NCBI GenBank assembly: GCA_032716605.1
Contig: CM064506.1
Coordinates: forward strand, 17,557,779-17,621,778
Source of the DNA: Paralithodes platypus
Lineage: Eukaryota; Arthropoda; Malacostraca; Decapoda; Lithodidae
Direction: 5' to 3'
Length of the DNA stretch: 64,000 nucleotides
Positions 32,583 to 42,430 of the stretch are shown here, one piece after another. The notes beneath the pieces were generated by a model. It worked only from the letters and a program-made list of their open reading frames with translations, did no database searches and was not told where the DNA came from. Position 1 is the stretch's first letter. Each line of letters opens with the position of its first letter. A program made the translations under genes and the position numbers.

Positions 32583-32970
32583 TAATTAGTTTGAAAATAA
32601 TTATGTTGTGGTTGTTATTAGTGCCTTCTATCCAAGAGTTCGTTTTCGATCTAAATAAAAATAAAACAAATAATAATAGGCTAATAATAATTCGGTACTC
32701 ATAACTGAAACTACCACTAATTATTTCTCAATAGCCTATTTGAAGGCTATTATAGAATAAGGATGTTGCAAAGATCATATTAAAACGTGTTTCAACCTCC
32801 GGAGATACATTTCATGTGCACTATATAAAGTACTGTAAAAACAAAAAATCTCCCTATTGATGGTAGTGAAACTCTTATTAAGCCCCTTACTGTTAAAATA
32901 GATGCTGAAACAGTAAAACAGAAACAGTGTTTACAGAATGGCATAATAATGCACATGTCACAGTTTGTCA
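32583..32970. other. No gene recognised
   Basis: AT-rich sequence between X2 and Z1; no feature seen. Confidence 0.4.
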
Positions 32971-32978
32971 CAGAATAT

Positions 32979-33478
32979 GGCAAGAATGTAGTTACCGGGT
33001 GTAGGCCTACCGTCCGTCTTGTTTACACTACGCGGACGCTCACCATCATGTTCCCGTCTATTTTTACTGCCTTTGTATACAAAAATACATTACCCTAACC
33101 AAACAACCTAACCCAACCTAACCTAGTATTATAGATTTATAAGTATTTATTTTATTATAAGTATTTAAAGATTATTTATGTTGTATGTCGGTAGTGGTAG
33201 GCTACACCCGGTAACTACATCCAGGTAGGATGTAGTGAACGGGCGTGCCGCCATCTTTGTTTACATAACATGTAGTGGCGTCGGACCTTTCCCATCATGT
33301 TCCCGTATTTTAACCTAACCTAACCTAACCTAGTATTCATGTAGTAATGACAGGGGGCAAATAGCAGAAAATATAGCGTCGAAATAGATGGGAACATAAG
33401 TGCGACCGCGGCGATCGCCGTATGTAAACAATGATGACCGTACGCCCGAACTCTACATCCATCCCCTACATCCTTCCC
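32979..33478. mobile_element. Family Z element copy 1 (8-bp TSD)
   Basis: 500 bp flanked by CAGAATAT at 32971-32978 and 33479-33486. The ends are GGCAAGAATGTAG and the reverse complement of CTACATCCTTCCC. Inside are a second inverted pair, CACCCGGTAACTACATCC against GAATGTAGTTACCGGGTG, and two TTAGG-like runs. Copy 2 at 37776-38013 lacks about 260 bp of the right half. Confidence 0.82.
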
Positions 33479-33683
33479 CAGAATATTACTGTGTTGCTTA
33501 ACATAATATTGTAGGCTAAGGCACAAATCACACATTATGACACAGAATATTGCTCAAAGTTCAATTATAAACCTATATGATGCAGTACTATGTGTGCAGC
33601 AGTGTCTGCCAGTGGGATATGATACGAGATTCATATACGTGATCATTAGACCATATTGCTATGATTAGCACGTTACTGGAAGA

Positions 33684-33911
33684 TTGCAGCCGCTGCAAAA
33701 AGCTGTACACCAGTCTCCTGATGACAGCCGGCAGCCGGCAGCACTGCACATCCAACAGCGTGTACACCATGCTAGTGCTCTAATATTTAGAGAGACCAAT
33801 GAATATCTTAAGGATATTATGATAGGGTGTACACAGTCCATTAATGGTGGCTCTATTATAATTCCACCACAAATGGGCCGTGTACAAAGAGGAACAATAT
33901 GTCCTCAATAA
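33684..33911 (+). CDS. Hypothetical ORF, possible terminal exon
   Basis: A 75-codon frame with ordinary composition, stop TAA at 33909-33911, and an AATAAA polyadenylation signal at 33971-33976. Its second half (FRETNEYLKDIMIGCTQSIN) does not look like low complexity. No domain is recognised. An in-frame stop lies shortly upstream, so it would need to be a final exon with an acceptor near 33660-33685. It could equally be a chance ORF. Confidence 0.2.
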   Translation: MQPLQKAVHQSPDDSRQPAALHIQQRVHHASALIFRETNEYLKDIMIGCTQSINGGSIIIPPQMGRVQRGTICPQ

Positions 33912-33976
33912 GGTGACTTTAGTTTCCCAATTACACATGTGGAATTTCCTCAAGATGGTGTTACCACATAAATAAA

Positions 33977-34764
33977 GCTGCCTGCGCTTATTATTATCAT
34001 CCCCTTAAACTGTTAATTGTTCATTTCTTTTCTAATTTATTGTCTCTCCCTTTCAAAATTGCACTTATACGTCTGTCTCGGCTACCACTTTCAATTAATT
34101 CTGCTTTAGTAGCCTAATTCTTTACAGTTTCCCAGACTATTCAATCTCTGGTAAAGTCTTTATATGCTATGCAAGTGAACACACGCATTTGAAGTTTCAT
34201 TTTCTATTAACCATTTGTTGCATTTCCAGTTTCGTTCATATGTTTGTTTTGTTTGTGTTTTTATTTTACTTCTATCATTCTTGCTCTTATCATATAGGCC
34301 TACAGTATAATGGTTCAAGCATTTTTTACATTATAAATTATCTGGCATATGGCCTATTGTGCCACTGCTTCTTAAATTTTTAGCCTACTTAAATTTATCT
34401 TCTCTACTTTTACTTCCATTTCTCATGTAGGCCCTATTCCAATATTGTTATTTGCACTTTATATGTTTGCCATCGTTTTGCTTTCCTTTCACCCATTCTT
34501 TCCAGATGTTCTGTCATACTGTAGACTATTAATCTTTATTTGTATATATTTCTTGTATTCTTTCATTGCCTTCACACTTGGTTTTCATTTCGACCTCTAT
34601 TGCATATCATCTCCTCAGTTGTTCAGATTCATGCAATATTCCATCTTTCTTTGCTATATTATATATTCAGTTTAAAATCCCTTACTTTCATAAAGTAAAG
34701 CACATTCTGGGGTTATTCTAGGGACTTTAAATAGTATAGTTAACTCGAGGAGTGCTACCGCCAT
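33977..34764. other. No gene recognised
   Basis: T-rich sequence giving only low-complexity hydrophobic ORFs (34189-34383, 34445-34675). No repeat boundary is seen. Confidence 0.4.
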
Positions 34765-34875
34765 TTATACAGGGCCCATTGGTATTCCACTAGCCATTCC
34801 TCTTACTTGGCTTCCATTTATCTTTTCTCCATCCTGCTCTTCATTTCTGCGCATATGGCTGTGCTACTGCAAAGT
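34765..34875 (-). pseudogene. Short LINE C-terminal remnant
   Basis: The minus-strand reading with a stop gives HSHMRRNEEQDGEKINGSQV, then SGIPMGPV. This is comparable to the YGHMRRM...GRP segment of LINE C-termini. Very short; the identification is tentative. Confidence 0.3.
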
Positions 34876-35109
34876 ATAAAGGTGGTGTCACACAACCAAA
34901 ATTATCAGCTACATGTATTGGAGCCTTGAAGCCACTACAAGTTATCTTATTTTGATTGATTTTGCTGTTTATTTGTATATTAAATTGGATTGTACATGAT
35001 TAGGAGCTGTAAGATACAAAATAGTAAAAATGTGATAAATTTGTCCTATAATTCAATCAATGAATTGGGGTATAAGCTGAGAAAACGCTTAACCACACCC
35101 ACCCTCTGA

Positions 35110-35640
35110 CTCCACTTCGGGGAATCGTCCTAAGTGCGACTCCAGGCATCTGTCTGGCCTATATCAAGTATCCTATAGCATGATTGGCCAACTTGCCACA
35201 GCCATGAGTTCCGTGGTCTTCCCCTAGGCCTCCTCCACTCAGGGTTGTTTTCTGTAGACCCCCTGGTGAGTAGGGTCTGCTTCAGGGAGGCAAACCACAT
35301 GTCCATATAGCTTAAGTTGGCGTTCACGGACCATGCAACTAATATATCTTGAATCAGTTTCATGTAGTCGCTGGTTTGATACATAATAAATCCAGCGATA
35401 GCCCATGTACCTTCGAAGATATTTAGTACCAAATGAGTTAATGCATCTCTTCAACTCGCTGTTAAATGTCCATGTCTCACATCCATATAATAAGACAGGG
35501 AGCACCAGCGACTTAAAGATCCGCAGCTTTGTCCTTCTGCATAGGTACTGACAACGCCATTTACTTTTGTTGAGTGAATCCTCAACTCCATATGCTAAGC
35601 CAAGGCGACTCAATTTTAGCTACTTTTTTACTTGAATACT
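35110..35640 (-). pseudogene. LINE ORF2 C-terminal fragment
   Basis: Two overlapping frames together read RTKLRIFKSLVLPVLLYGCE, RCINSFGTKYLRRYMGYRW, then ERQLKLYGHVVCLPEAD, then NPEWRRPRGRPRNSWLWQV. This is the conserved post-RT region of a common invertebrate LINE (thumb, YGHV motif, RGRP motif). One frameshift lies near 35250-35300. There is no RT core. Confidence 0.75.
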
Positions 35641-35719
35641 GTGGCTTCAATACATTCTCCGCTGAAGTAGGCCTAGTCGTGTGACGCAGCTTTAAGCTCC
35701 GATCCTTATCTGGTGTCCG

Positions 35720-35911
35720 TTCTTGTTTCAGGTCCACAACCAAATTCAAGCATCATGACGAAGCACCAAGTACATAGTTGCCAAGTGTTGCATCATTGAT
35801 AGACCCCAAGTTGCTGATTTTGTCATTAAAATACAGTAGTTGTTTGGTAGAATCCAGCTTAAAAATTATTTACCAATAATTTTGTTGAAGCATAGTTTCA
35901 AAAGAGTTATA
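35720..35911 (+). other. 5' region of zinc-finger gene 2
   Basis: An acceptor-like GTTCTTGTTTCAG ends at 35731, followed by GTCCACAACC. About 170 bp are recognisably shared with the region before zinc-finger gene 1: AAGCACCAAG, CAAGTGTTGCATCATT, GTAGAATCCAGCTT. This is evidence that the duplication included non-coding DNA. The exon call is inferred. Confidence 0.45.
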
Positions 35912-36718
35912 ATGGATGTCGGTTTAATTATAAAGTTGGAGTGTGATAATGAGGTGTATGAAGAGAAAGTAGACATGGGTGAAGCTTTAATGAGGAACAT
36001 TGAGAACAATGAGGATTATAATAGGAATAATAACCAACAATCTGAAGCATTAATGGCGAAAAGTGACAACAATAAGGGAGAAAAGTATAATAGGAATAAT
36101 GGTCAACAATCTGAAGCATTAGTGTTGGAAAGTGAGGACCTTGAGGCAGCAGAGGATAATACGAACAAAGCTCAACATTCATCTTCCTCAAGTTATCAGT
36201 GTCAAGTGTGTGGTAAACAATTTGGTTGGAGTAGCCATCTCAACAGACACCTTTTAGTTCACTCAGGAGAGAAAACATTTGAGTGCGAGGTTTGTGGTAA
36301 AATGTTTGCTCGAAAATTCAACCTCACTGCTCATTCCCTAATTCACTCAGGAGAGAAGAAATTTGAGTGTCAGATGTGTGGTAAAAAATTTGCTCAAAAA
36401 GGCGACCTGGATAAGCATACTCTTATACACTCGGGAGAGAAAAACTTTGAGTGTTTGGTGTGTGGTAAAATGTTTGGTCGAAAACCTTTCCTCAACCGGC
36501 ACTCTTTAACTCATTCAGGAGAGAAAAATATCAAGTGCCTGGAGTGTGGTAAACATTTTCTTACAAGGTCAAACCTCAATGTGCACTTGGCAGTTCATTC
36601 AGAGGTGAAGAATTTTAAATGTGATCTTTGTGATAAAGCTTTTAAATTAAGAAGAGTACTTGTTAGACATATCAAACAAGTTCACAAATTGTCAGAATCT
36701 GGTAAGCCAGACAAGTAA
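35912..36718 (+). CDS. C2H2 zinc-finger protein 2
   Basis: 268 residues from the ATG at 35912, chosen over the in-frame ATG at 35840 because MDVGLIIKLE aligns with the start of the paralogue at 21828. An acidic, Asn/Gln-rich region (about residues 10-95) repeats a QQSEAL motif. Six complete C2H2 fingers follow (CQVC...HLLVH, CEVC...HSLIH, CQMC...HTLIH, CLVC...HSLTH, CLEC...HLAVH, CDLC...HIKQVH), mostly joined by HSGEK linkers. The last finger has H-x4-H spacing. It is probably a nuclear DNA-binding factor. All fingers are intact, unlike gene 1. The finger helices differ from gene 1, so the DNA target is likely different. No effector domain is seen. Confidence 0.85.
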   Translation: MDVGLIIKLECDNEVYEEKVDMGEALMRNIENNEDYNRNNNQQSEALMAKSDNNKGEKYNRNNGQQSEALVLESEDLEAAEDNTNKAQHSSSSSYQCQVCGKQFGWSSHLNRHLLVHSGEKTFECEVCGKMFARKFNLTAHSLIHSGEKKFECQMCGKKFAQKGDLDKHTLIHSGEKNFECLVCGKMFGRKPFLNRHSLTHSGEKNIKCLECGKHFLTRSNLNVHLAVHSEVKNFKCDLCDKAFKLRRVLVRHIKQVHKLSESGKPDK

Positions 36719-37204
36719 AGCAGGTGGATGGTTTATACTTTATATACATTGCCGGACGCCTTACTCTCGTTTAGGAGTGTGGCCATACACAAAACTCCTA
36801 CTAGCGGACCTGTCCCCCATGAGAAGGACAACCCATGCCAGTTTATTCAAGGTATTACAGAACCACTCGATTTAGGGTCCGCCTGACTCTGAGGCCCTCG
36901 GTGTATATGTTTAGCACTATTTTTCAACAGTGGTGGATGGCTTGTCCATGTAGCTATAATGACTATGTTTTATTTATCAATCAGCTGATACAGTATGTAA
37001 ATGAAAATACTGTAAACTGTATGAAAAGTATTTAGAAATACATAACTTTATTTAGGCCTTTCTAATATACAGTAGATAATAATATAAATTCATATAGAAC
37101 AGCCAGTTATTTTTATTATAATTAATGGGAAAAGAACTAAGCATGATACATACTGGTACATACATAACATTTTAAGACTGAGTGCTCCACACATACGTGC
37201 AGTT
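36719..37204. other. 3' flank of zinc-finger gene 2, no gene
   Basis: No ORF of interest and no clear AATAAA in the first 400 bp. It probably includes the 3' untranslated region. Confidence 0.35.
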
Positions 37205-37524
37205 TCAGTCTCTTATCCTAATGGAGGCATTCCAGGCAACCCTGTTAAGAGCTGCTTCACTTGTCAAGTTTTTGGATTTGAGATCGGTACGTATAGTCTG
37301 ATCCCAGGTCTTCCTCGGTCCAGCCCTTGGTGCAGCTCTCTCCACAATCACAGACCTGCATCTTTTCACCCAATTTTGTTCATCCATTTTCTCCACATGT
37401 AGGAATAGGTTTTTACACCATACCCGAAAGAGGATTTAAGGAGCTCCGATCTTACTTTCAACCATCTTAACAATTTTACCAACACACCTAAACTTCGTTA
37501 GATGCTGAAATAGCCTCCCGAAAA

Positions 37525-37600
37525 TATGCCCTGGGCTGGGTTTGAACCCGGGACCCTTAGGCTATGAGGCAGTCACTCTACCAGTTAGACCAATAGAGAT
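37525..37600 (-). repeat. tRNA-like sequence (arm of element V)
   Basis: On the minus strand: TGGTCTAACTGGTAGAGTGA, an A-box match, then CCCGGGTTCAAACCC, a B-box match. The acceptor and anticodon stems do not pair properly, so I treat it as a pol III-type promoter relic, not a tRNA gene. Repeated at 37697-37772 (-) and 38022-38095 (+). Confidence 0.65.
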
Positions 37601-37775
37601 ATCTCACTTGGCCTGGTCAGCTCAAGTTTATTTCTGCATCTTGTTCAGTTTAGGCTAACCTATTTTTACTGACTTTACACTTTTACTCCTTTTATATGCC
37701 CTGGGCTGGGATTGAACCCGGGACCCTTAGGCTATGAGGCAGTCACTCTACCAGCTAGACCAATAGAGATATCTT

Positions 37776-38013
37776 GGCAAGAATGTAGTTACCGGGTGTA
37801 CCGCCCGTCTTGTTTACACTACGCGGACGCTCACCATCATGTTCCCATCTATTTTGACTGCCTTTGGATACAAAAATACATTACCCTAACCAAACAACCT
37901 AACCTAAACTAACCTAGTATTATAGATTTATAAGTATTTATTTTATTATAAGTATTTGTAGATGATTTATGTTGTATTTCGGTAGTGGTACACCCGGTAA
38001 CTACATCCTTCCC
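37776..38013. mobile_element. Family Z element copy 2 (8-bp TSD), nested in V
   Basis: 238 bp flanked by GATATCTT at 37768-37775 and 38014-38021. The ends are GGCAAGAATGTAG and CTACATCCTTCCC. It is nearly identical to the left half of Z1 (CGCGGACGCTCACCATCATG and so on). It seems to be an internally deleted derivative. Confidence 0.85.
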
Positions 38014-38454
38014 GATATCTTTCTTGGTCTAACTGGTAGAGTGACTGCCTCTTAGCCTAAGGGTCCCGGTTTCAATCCCAGCCCATGGCATATTTTCGGG
38101 GGGTTATTTCAGCATCTAACGAAGTTTAGGTGTGTTGGTAAAATTGTTAAGATGGTTGTAAGTAAGATCGGAGCTCCAAAACTCCTCTTTCGGGTATGGT
38201 GTAAAAACCTATTCCTACACAGATGCCCATACCATCCCAGTCTCTTGTACGCATCTCCCCGCTTCTAATACTCTTTATATCTAAGCGTCTCCTCAGCTCA
38301 TCATTTGTTATTCTATCCTGCAGCTTGGCCCCACACATCCATCTCACCATTCTCATCTTATTACGTTCCATTCTGTTGACATCCTCTACTGTACTTTAAC
38401 GGGCCATGTTTCTGAGGTATTCGTCATTGCGCTTCTAACACATGAGGCATACAC

Positions 38455-38830
38455 CTTTCCCTTCAGGGGGAGAGGCATTCTTTTCATGGTCAGAATTGGC
38501 AGCAGTTCTTGAAACTTCCCCCAGCCATATCTAATTCTAGCCCCCTACATCTAATTCTTACCTCCCCCCCCCCTTCCCCCAGGGGGGGGGGGGAAGAATA
38601 TGCCTCACGCATCCTGCTGCGTGTCGTACAAGGCGACTAATAGGGGGGATGGCGATAGACTTGTGGACCAACAGCCATTACTATGCAATAAAGTCTTTAT
38701 CTTAGCATTGTCTTGGTATGGCACTGCCGAGGCTGGTGGGGTGCGGATAGGTGCCACATGGGACTGAGTCTTACCTGGGCGCTGTTTGGCACCACACCTG
38801 TGTCCGAACCTGGCACAAATCCTGACCCCC
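38455..38830. repeat. Interspersed repeat (copy also at 26180-26470)
   Basis: It contains CCCCCAGGGGGGGGGG, GAAGAATATGCCTCACGCAT, GTGTCGTACAAGGCGACTAA and a GGGGGGATGG block, parallel to the other copy. The C/G homopolymers at 38566-38592 form a small inverted repeat. Class unknown. Confidence 0.5.
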
Positions 38831-38959
38831 TTAACATCTTATAGCTTAAAAATAATGAAGACAATCGTGCTTGTATTTATATAACTTTGTAAGAGTAGAC
38901 CAGTAAATAGATGTGTGAAGTTACAGCCTGTTTGTTATTGCCGTTTCTGAGATATAAAG

Positions 38960-39670
38960 AAGCTATGGATCAGCAAAGGCTAATAGGGCCCTGGGCAGGA
39001 ATCTCACAAAGTGTAACACAAACATCAAAACAAGCTTTCAAATCATTAGTTCGGCCACACTTAGAATACTGCGACACCGTCTGGGATCCACACACTCACA
39101 ATAATATAAATAAATTAGAGGCCATACAAAACAAAGCTGCAAGATGGATCAGACGTGATTATAGACATACTACATCAGTCACTTTGCTCAAACAAGACAT
39201 TAAACTAGACCCCCTTGTAACAAGAAGACAAATACACAGACAACAAATGTTATACAAAATCACAAACAATCTAGTGGGCATAGACAAAAATACATATTTA
39301 CACCCTCCAACATACGATTTACGAGACGCAGCCACAACTTAAAATACCACACATATCAGGCAAGCACGGACATATTCAGACATTAATTTTTTCCCCGCAG
39401 CATCCAAGAGTGGAATCACCTCCCATCTCGCATAGTTAATAGCCACACTCTTGATTCCTCTAGAAATAGGATCACTAATCATTATCTCCCTAATCCTTGA
39501 CCCGATCCTATCCCTTGCTCCTAATTCCCCTGCACAACCCCAGCATATCATGCTGCCCGAGAGCAGCCCTCTGCGGGTCCCCCTGACAAGAATCATTACC
39601 AAGTAGCTGACACCGGGTATAGAAGCAAAACTAACCTCTGAAATATAAATAATCGATAGACAATGAATGA
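38960..39670 (+). pseudogene. LINE C-terminal fragment and 3' UTR
   Basis: 38911-39342 reads KSLVRPHLEYCDTVWDPH, NKLEAIQNKAARWI, then SVTLLKQDIKLDPLVTRR, which is the post-RT region of CR1/L2-group LINEs. After the stop, remnants of a FFPAASKSG end and a GC-rich 3' UTR follow to about 39670. The N-terminal residues of the ORF before about 39030 are not LINE-like. It is 5' truncated. Confidence 0.7.
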
Positions 39671-39764
39671 AAAGATTCATTGCAGTTCAGGATAGCTTCG
39701 AAAACTGAAGGGGAGAAGGGTAATTTTTCTAGATGTTAGCCTCATTAGTTTGTCGATTTAAAGA

Positions 39765-39930
39765 CCTTTCGCCCATTTCCTTGTCAATATTAAGACCTAT
39801 TTAGGTGTTGATTTTTTTCCTGGCGAACGATAGTGAACCTAAAATTGTGGAAGAATCGGCTTTCGGCCTGGACATTTTTCTACCGAAAAATTTACAAATT
39901 AATCTAAAAGGGGGATCTAATGGATGTTTT
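39765..39930 (+). mobile_element. Partial foldback element W
   Basis: It shares TTTAGGTGTTGATTTTTTTC, CGATAGTGAACC and TACCGAAAAATTTACAAATT with one strand of the element at 55655-55917. The second arm is missing, so this is half of an element. It is non-coding. Confidence 0.55.
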
Positions 39931-40023
39931 TTATAAAGTTTGATGGAGGTCTAGGGAGGAAACTAGAACAAAATAATTGATAAATGAAAACAATCAACCA
40001 AAAAGTGAACCATCCCCCCTTAA

Positions 40024-40502
40024 CCCATCAGACCCAGTTGGGCTCTGAGGCACCCATAACAAACGCGGCCCGCGGACCCCGGAAGGGCTCTGAGGCTCCG
40101 GCAGCTTGAAAGCCTGTAAGCTTGTTTTGAAAGCCGTCCGTCCGACGCATATAAACACAGCCGGTATGCCCGACGCTGCGCACCTCCGAACACAAGAAGG
40201 AGAGGCGTCGTTTGTTTGTGTGTGACTGTATGTTGTTGTTTTAGTAGTGAAAAGTGGCTCATATGGCTGACATCGCCACAAAGTTCTCTCCACGGAAATT
40301 GTCATCACAACTGAACCAGTTGACTTAGAGAGCTCTACTGAACGCCATTCTACAAGTACGAAACACATCTACGCTTGGGGATACGCGGCAATGCGGAAGC
40401 AGTCAAAATAACAAAGATACGGTAGTCTAGGCGTAGACGTTTTTCGGCCAAAACCCCCGGGTTTCGGGGAAATTATAGAATACAATAGCCGGGGCTGGAG
40501 GG
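40024..40502 (+). mobile_element. TTAA-flanked MITE, family M2 copy B
   Basis: 479 bp between TTAA at 40020-40023 and 40503-40506. The ends are CCCATCAGACCC and GGGGCTGGAGGG. It aligns along its length with the nested copy at 1296-1767 (AAGCCTGTAAGCTTG, ACACAAGAAGGAGAG, TGTATGTTGTTGTT). It is non-coding. Confidence 0.82.
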
Positions 40503-40752
40503 TTAAGGCCACGATTTATGTCCTAGAGTGTACAGTGTAGGACATAGGTCGTGACTTAATATTTTCAAAGCCATCCCGAACTGATTCGAATCTTCTCAAT
40601 AACCCTTGCAGCACCAGCGACGTCTTTTTGCTTTAACTTCAGCTGCATTTAGACGATGTTATGATTCTATGAAGCTTAGAGAGGATATATGGTAGCTTAA
40701 AGGATTAATTGAGATAGTCTGTAATCTCTTAACGGGTATACATCCTTCTTAA

Positions 40753-41366
40753 CCTCTGAAGTGCGCATGGGGGTAATTGGAAACGTCCCCCTGTGCTGAC
40801 GTATTTGAGGTGTTTCCGTCACTAAAATATTCATTGTGCCATTAATAGCATTAATACTTATCCATATGCGCCTATTATGGGTTGATTATAAAGGTATTAA
40901 CCTGAAACAACAATAAAACGAGTGAAAACAGCGTTTGGATGGTCAAAATCGGAGATATAGCCCGCGAGTTGTATAATGTATGGGTGAGGCAATCTGCTTT
41001 CCCGCCAATTTCCCCCAAGGCCACTGAGACACAGTCGATCGACTCTCTCTCTCTCTCTTGCACTCGCTTGCCATCAGTGATGACAAGACCCTGCTTGCAA
41101 TTCGCTAATGTTAGCACGAAAATATACCTCAGAATAAGGGAATAACAGGGAAAATAGGTGATAACTGAAGGAGAGGAGGAAAGTGGGGAAGGAGGGGAGG
41201 TAGAGGACTGAGATTTTGCATTTAGGGGCCAACAAAAAATAAAAAAATAAAAAAATAAAAATAATATTTTTTTTTTTCAAAAGTTGATTTTTTTTTTCAC
41301 TCACTCATAAGAGTCTCCCTGCAGTCCGCCGGGGGAACTCTTAAGAGTCTCCCCGCAGTTCCCGGG
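40753..41366 (+). mobile_element. TTAA-flanked MITE, family M1 copy C
   Basis: 614 bp between TTAA at 40749-40752 and 41367-41370, in the same orientation as copy A and without the M2 insertion. A (CT)n run lies at 41043-41058 and an A/T-rich stretch at 41230-41300. It lies 250 bp from M2 copy B. Confidence 0.85.
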
Positions 41367-41370
41367 TTAA

Positions 41371-42239
41371 ACTAAATAAACCCGTCTAATAGTTGCCAGA
41401 ATATAATGCAAAGGATGCCACCGGTACTAAATGGGTTAAGTCTTAACCTAATGTTTACATCTCGGAGGTTCGTTTTGCTGATCGAGGGTTCACATTGGAC
41501 CAGTGTTTATATCTTAAGCGTATACTGTAACCTCCGTATTCTAACATTATATTTAACCCATTCAGTACCAGGGATATTTTTAACATCGTTTATTAACACC
41601 AATAACACCCCAAATGAAATTAATGAAAGTATGTGATTCTCCCAGGATTCGAACCCAGGATAACACATACAGAACTTACACGCTCTAACCATTACACCAT
41701 CAAGACACCATACAGCACACAAAAGTAGATATTAATCAAAGTATTTATTAATAATATGTGTTTTATTATGGACAGAATTAAGCATACAATTATATGTTTA
41801 AATTACACTAGTTACAACACAACCATAGTTTGTCATAGAGCTTAGAACTTACCACTCTCAAACGGATCACCAAGGTTTGTATTTCAATCACCGACTGATA
41901 AACCTTGAAGCTCCACTGTCACCATCTAGTGCGACACATACATGAAGCACACAACACTTCGAAGCCTCAAGGGACTGGGGTTTTCGCAGAGTGGCTCCAG
42001 TCCTGACGTTATTCTTGACTTACAGTGTGCTGGCTTAATAATCCAGTAGGGTTGATAGCCTCTGAAGTCCTATTTTACCTAACTACAGTAACTCGAAGCT
42101 TCACTCGATTATCTCGGGGCCTCGCAAGAGTTTCATGCTACTTAACAGTCTAGTCCCGAGGTTGAGACATATAATTTATTTGTTTTATTCAACTTAACAA
42201 TGTAAATGTCATCATATGGTAAAGATATACAATGATGTT
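41371..42239. other. Partial family F pieces and a tRNA-like segment, no gene
   Basis: 41405-41434 is a right-end fragment of family F (GATGCCACCGGTAC, then GGGTTAA) and 41556-41590 a left-end fragment (TTAACCCATTCAGTACCAGG). On the minus strand, 41637-41712 reads GGTGTAATGGTTAGAGC, then GGGTTCGAATCC, good A and B boxes. The acceptor stem does not pair, so it is a tRNA-derived remnant. The rest, 41720-42239, has nothing I recognise. Confidence 0.5.
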
Positions 42240-42430
42240 ATTTACATAGTATTCTGGCTATCATTTAACAATTTCATTCACCTTATGAAAGACCTCTAGG
42301 AATCAAATGGGGCACAAACTATGTCAAGTATCCTTTTTAACTTCCACAGACCCTTCCTAACTCCAGTAAAATTGTATCATGTCAGCCAGAAACATGTACA
42401 AAAGCTGTCATAATACTTAAATAGTTAAAA
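42240..42430. mobile_element. Family F MITE copy, decayed
   Basis: Internal landmarks are present: TATTCTGGCTATCATTTAAC, then AACTTCCACAGACCCTTCCT, then GTCAGCCAGAAAC. The TTAA ends are not clear. Confidence 0.5.

Larger units (their letters stand above)
37397..38221. mobile_element. Element V: long inverted repeat with tRNA-like arms
   Basis: The arms 37397-37608 and 38014-38221 are inverted copies of about 210 bp. They start TAGGAATAGGTTTTTACACC, pass through CACACCTAAACTTCGTTAGA and end in a tRNA-like segment. A third tRNA-like copy (37690-37772) and a family Z element (37776-38013) lie between. It interrupts a LINE ORF, so it is mobile. Remnant flanks (CATCTGTG and ACATGTG, minus strand) may be a decayed 8-bp target duplication. 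Confidence 0.7.
37205..38371 (-). pseudogene. LINE C-terminal fragment split by an inverted-repeat element
   Basis: Reading leftwards, 38371-38222 encodes MERNKMRMVRWMCGAKLQD, then ITNDELRRRLDIKSI. 37396-37205 encodes MDEQNWVKRCRSVIVE, then GPRKTWDQTIRTDLKS. Joined, with one small shift, the two form the normal continuous LINE C-terminus across a W-x-GHL...EKMDE junction. So 37397-38221 is an insertion. The tail of the LINE lies beyond 37205. Confidence 0.7.

Noticed and set aside
34189..34675. Small hydrophobic ORFs as membrane proteins
   Set aside because: T-rich low-complexity sequence readily gives Phe/Leu-rich frames; no start context, motif or conservation is visible.
37525..38095. Three functional tRNA genes
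   Set aside because: The A and B boxes are good, but the acceptor and anticodon stems do not pair, and the copies lie in repeat arms.
41637..41712. Functional tRNA gene on the minus strand
   Set aside because: The T-arm is plausible but the 7-bp acceptor stem is not formed; more likely a tRNA-derived remnant.
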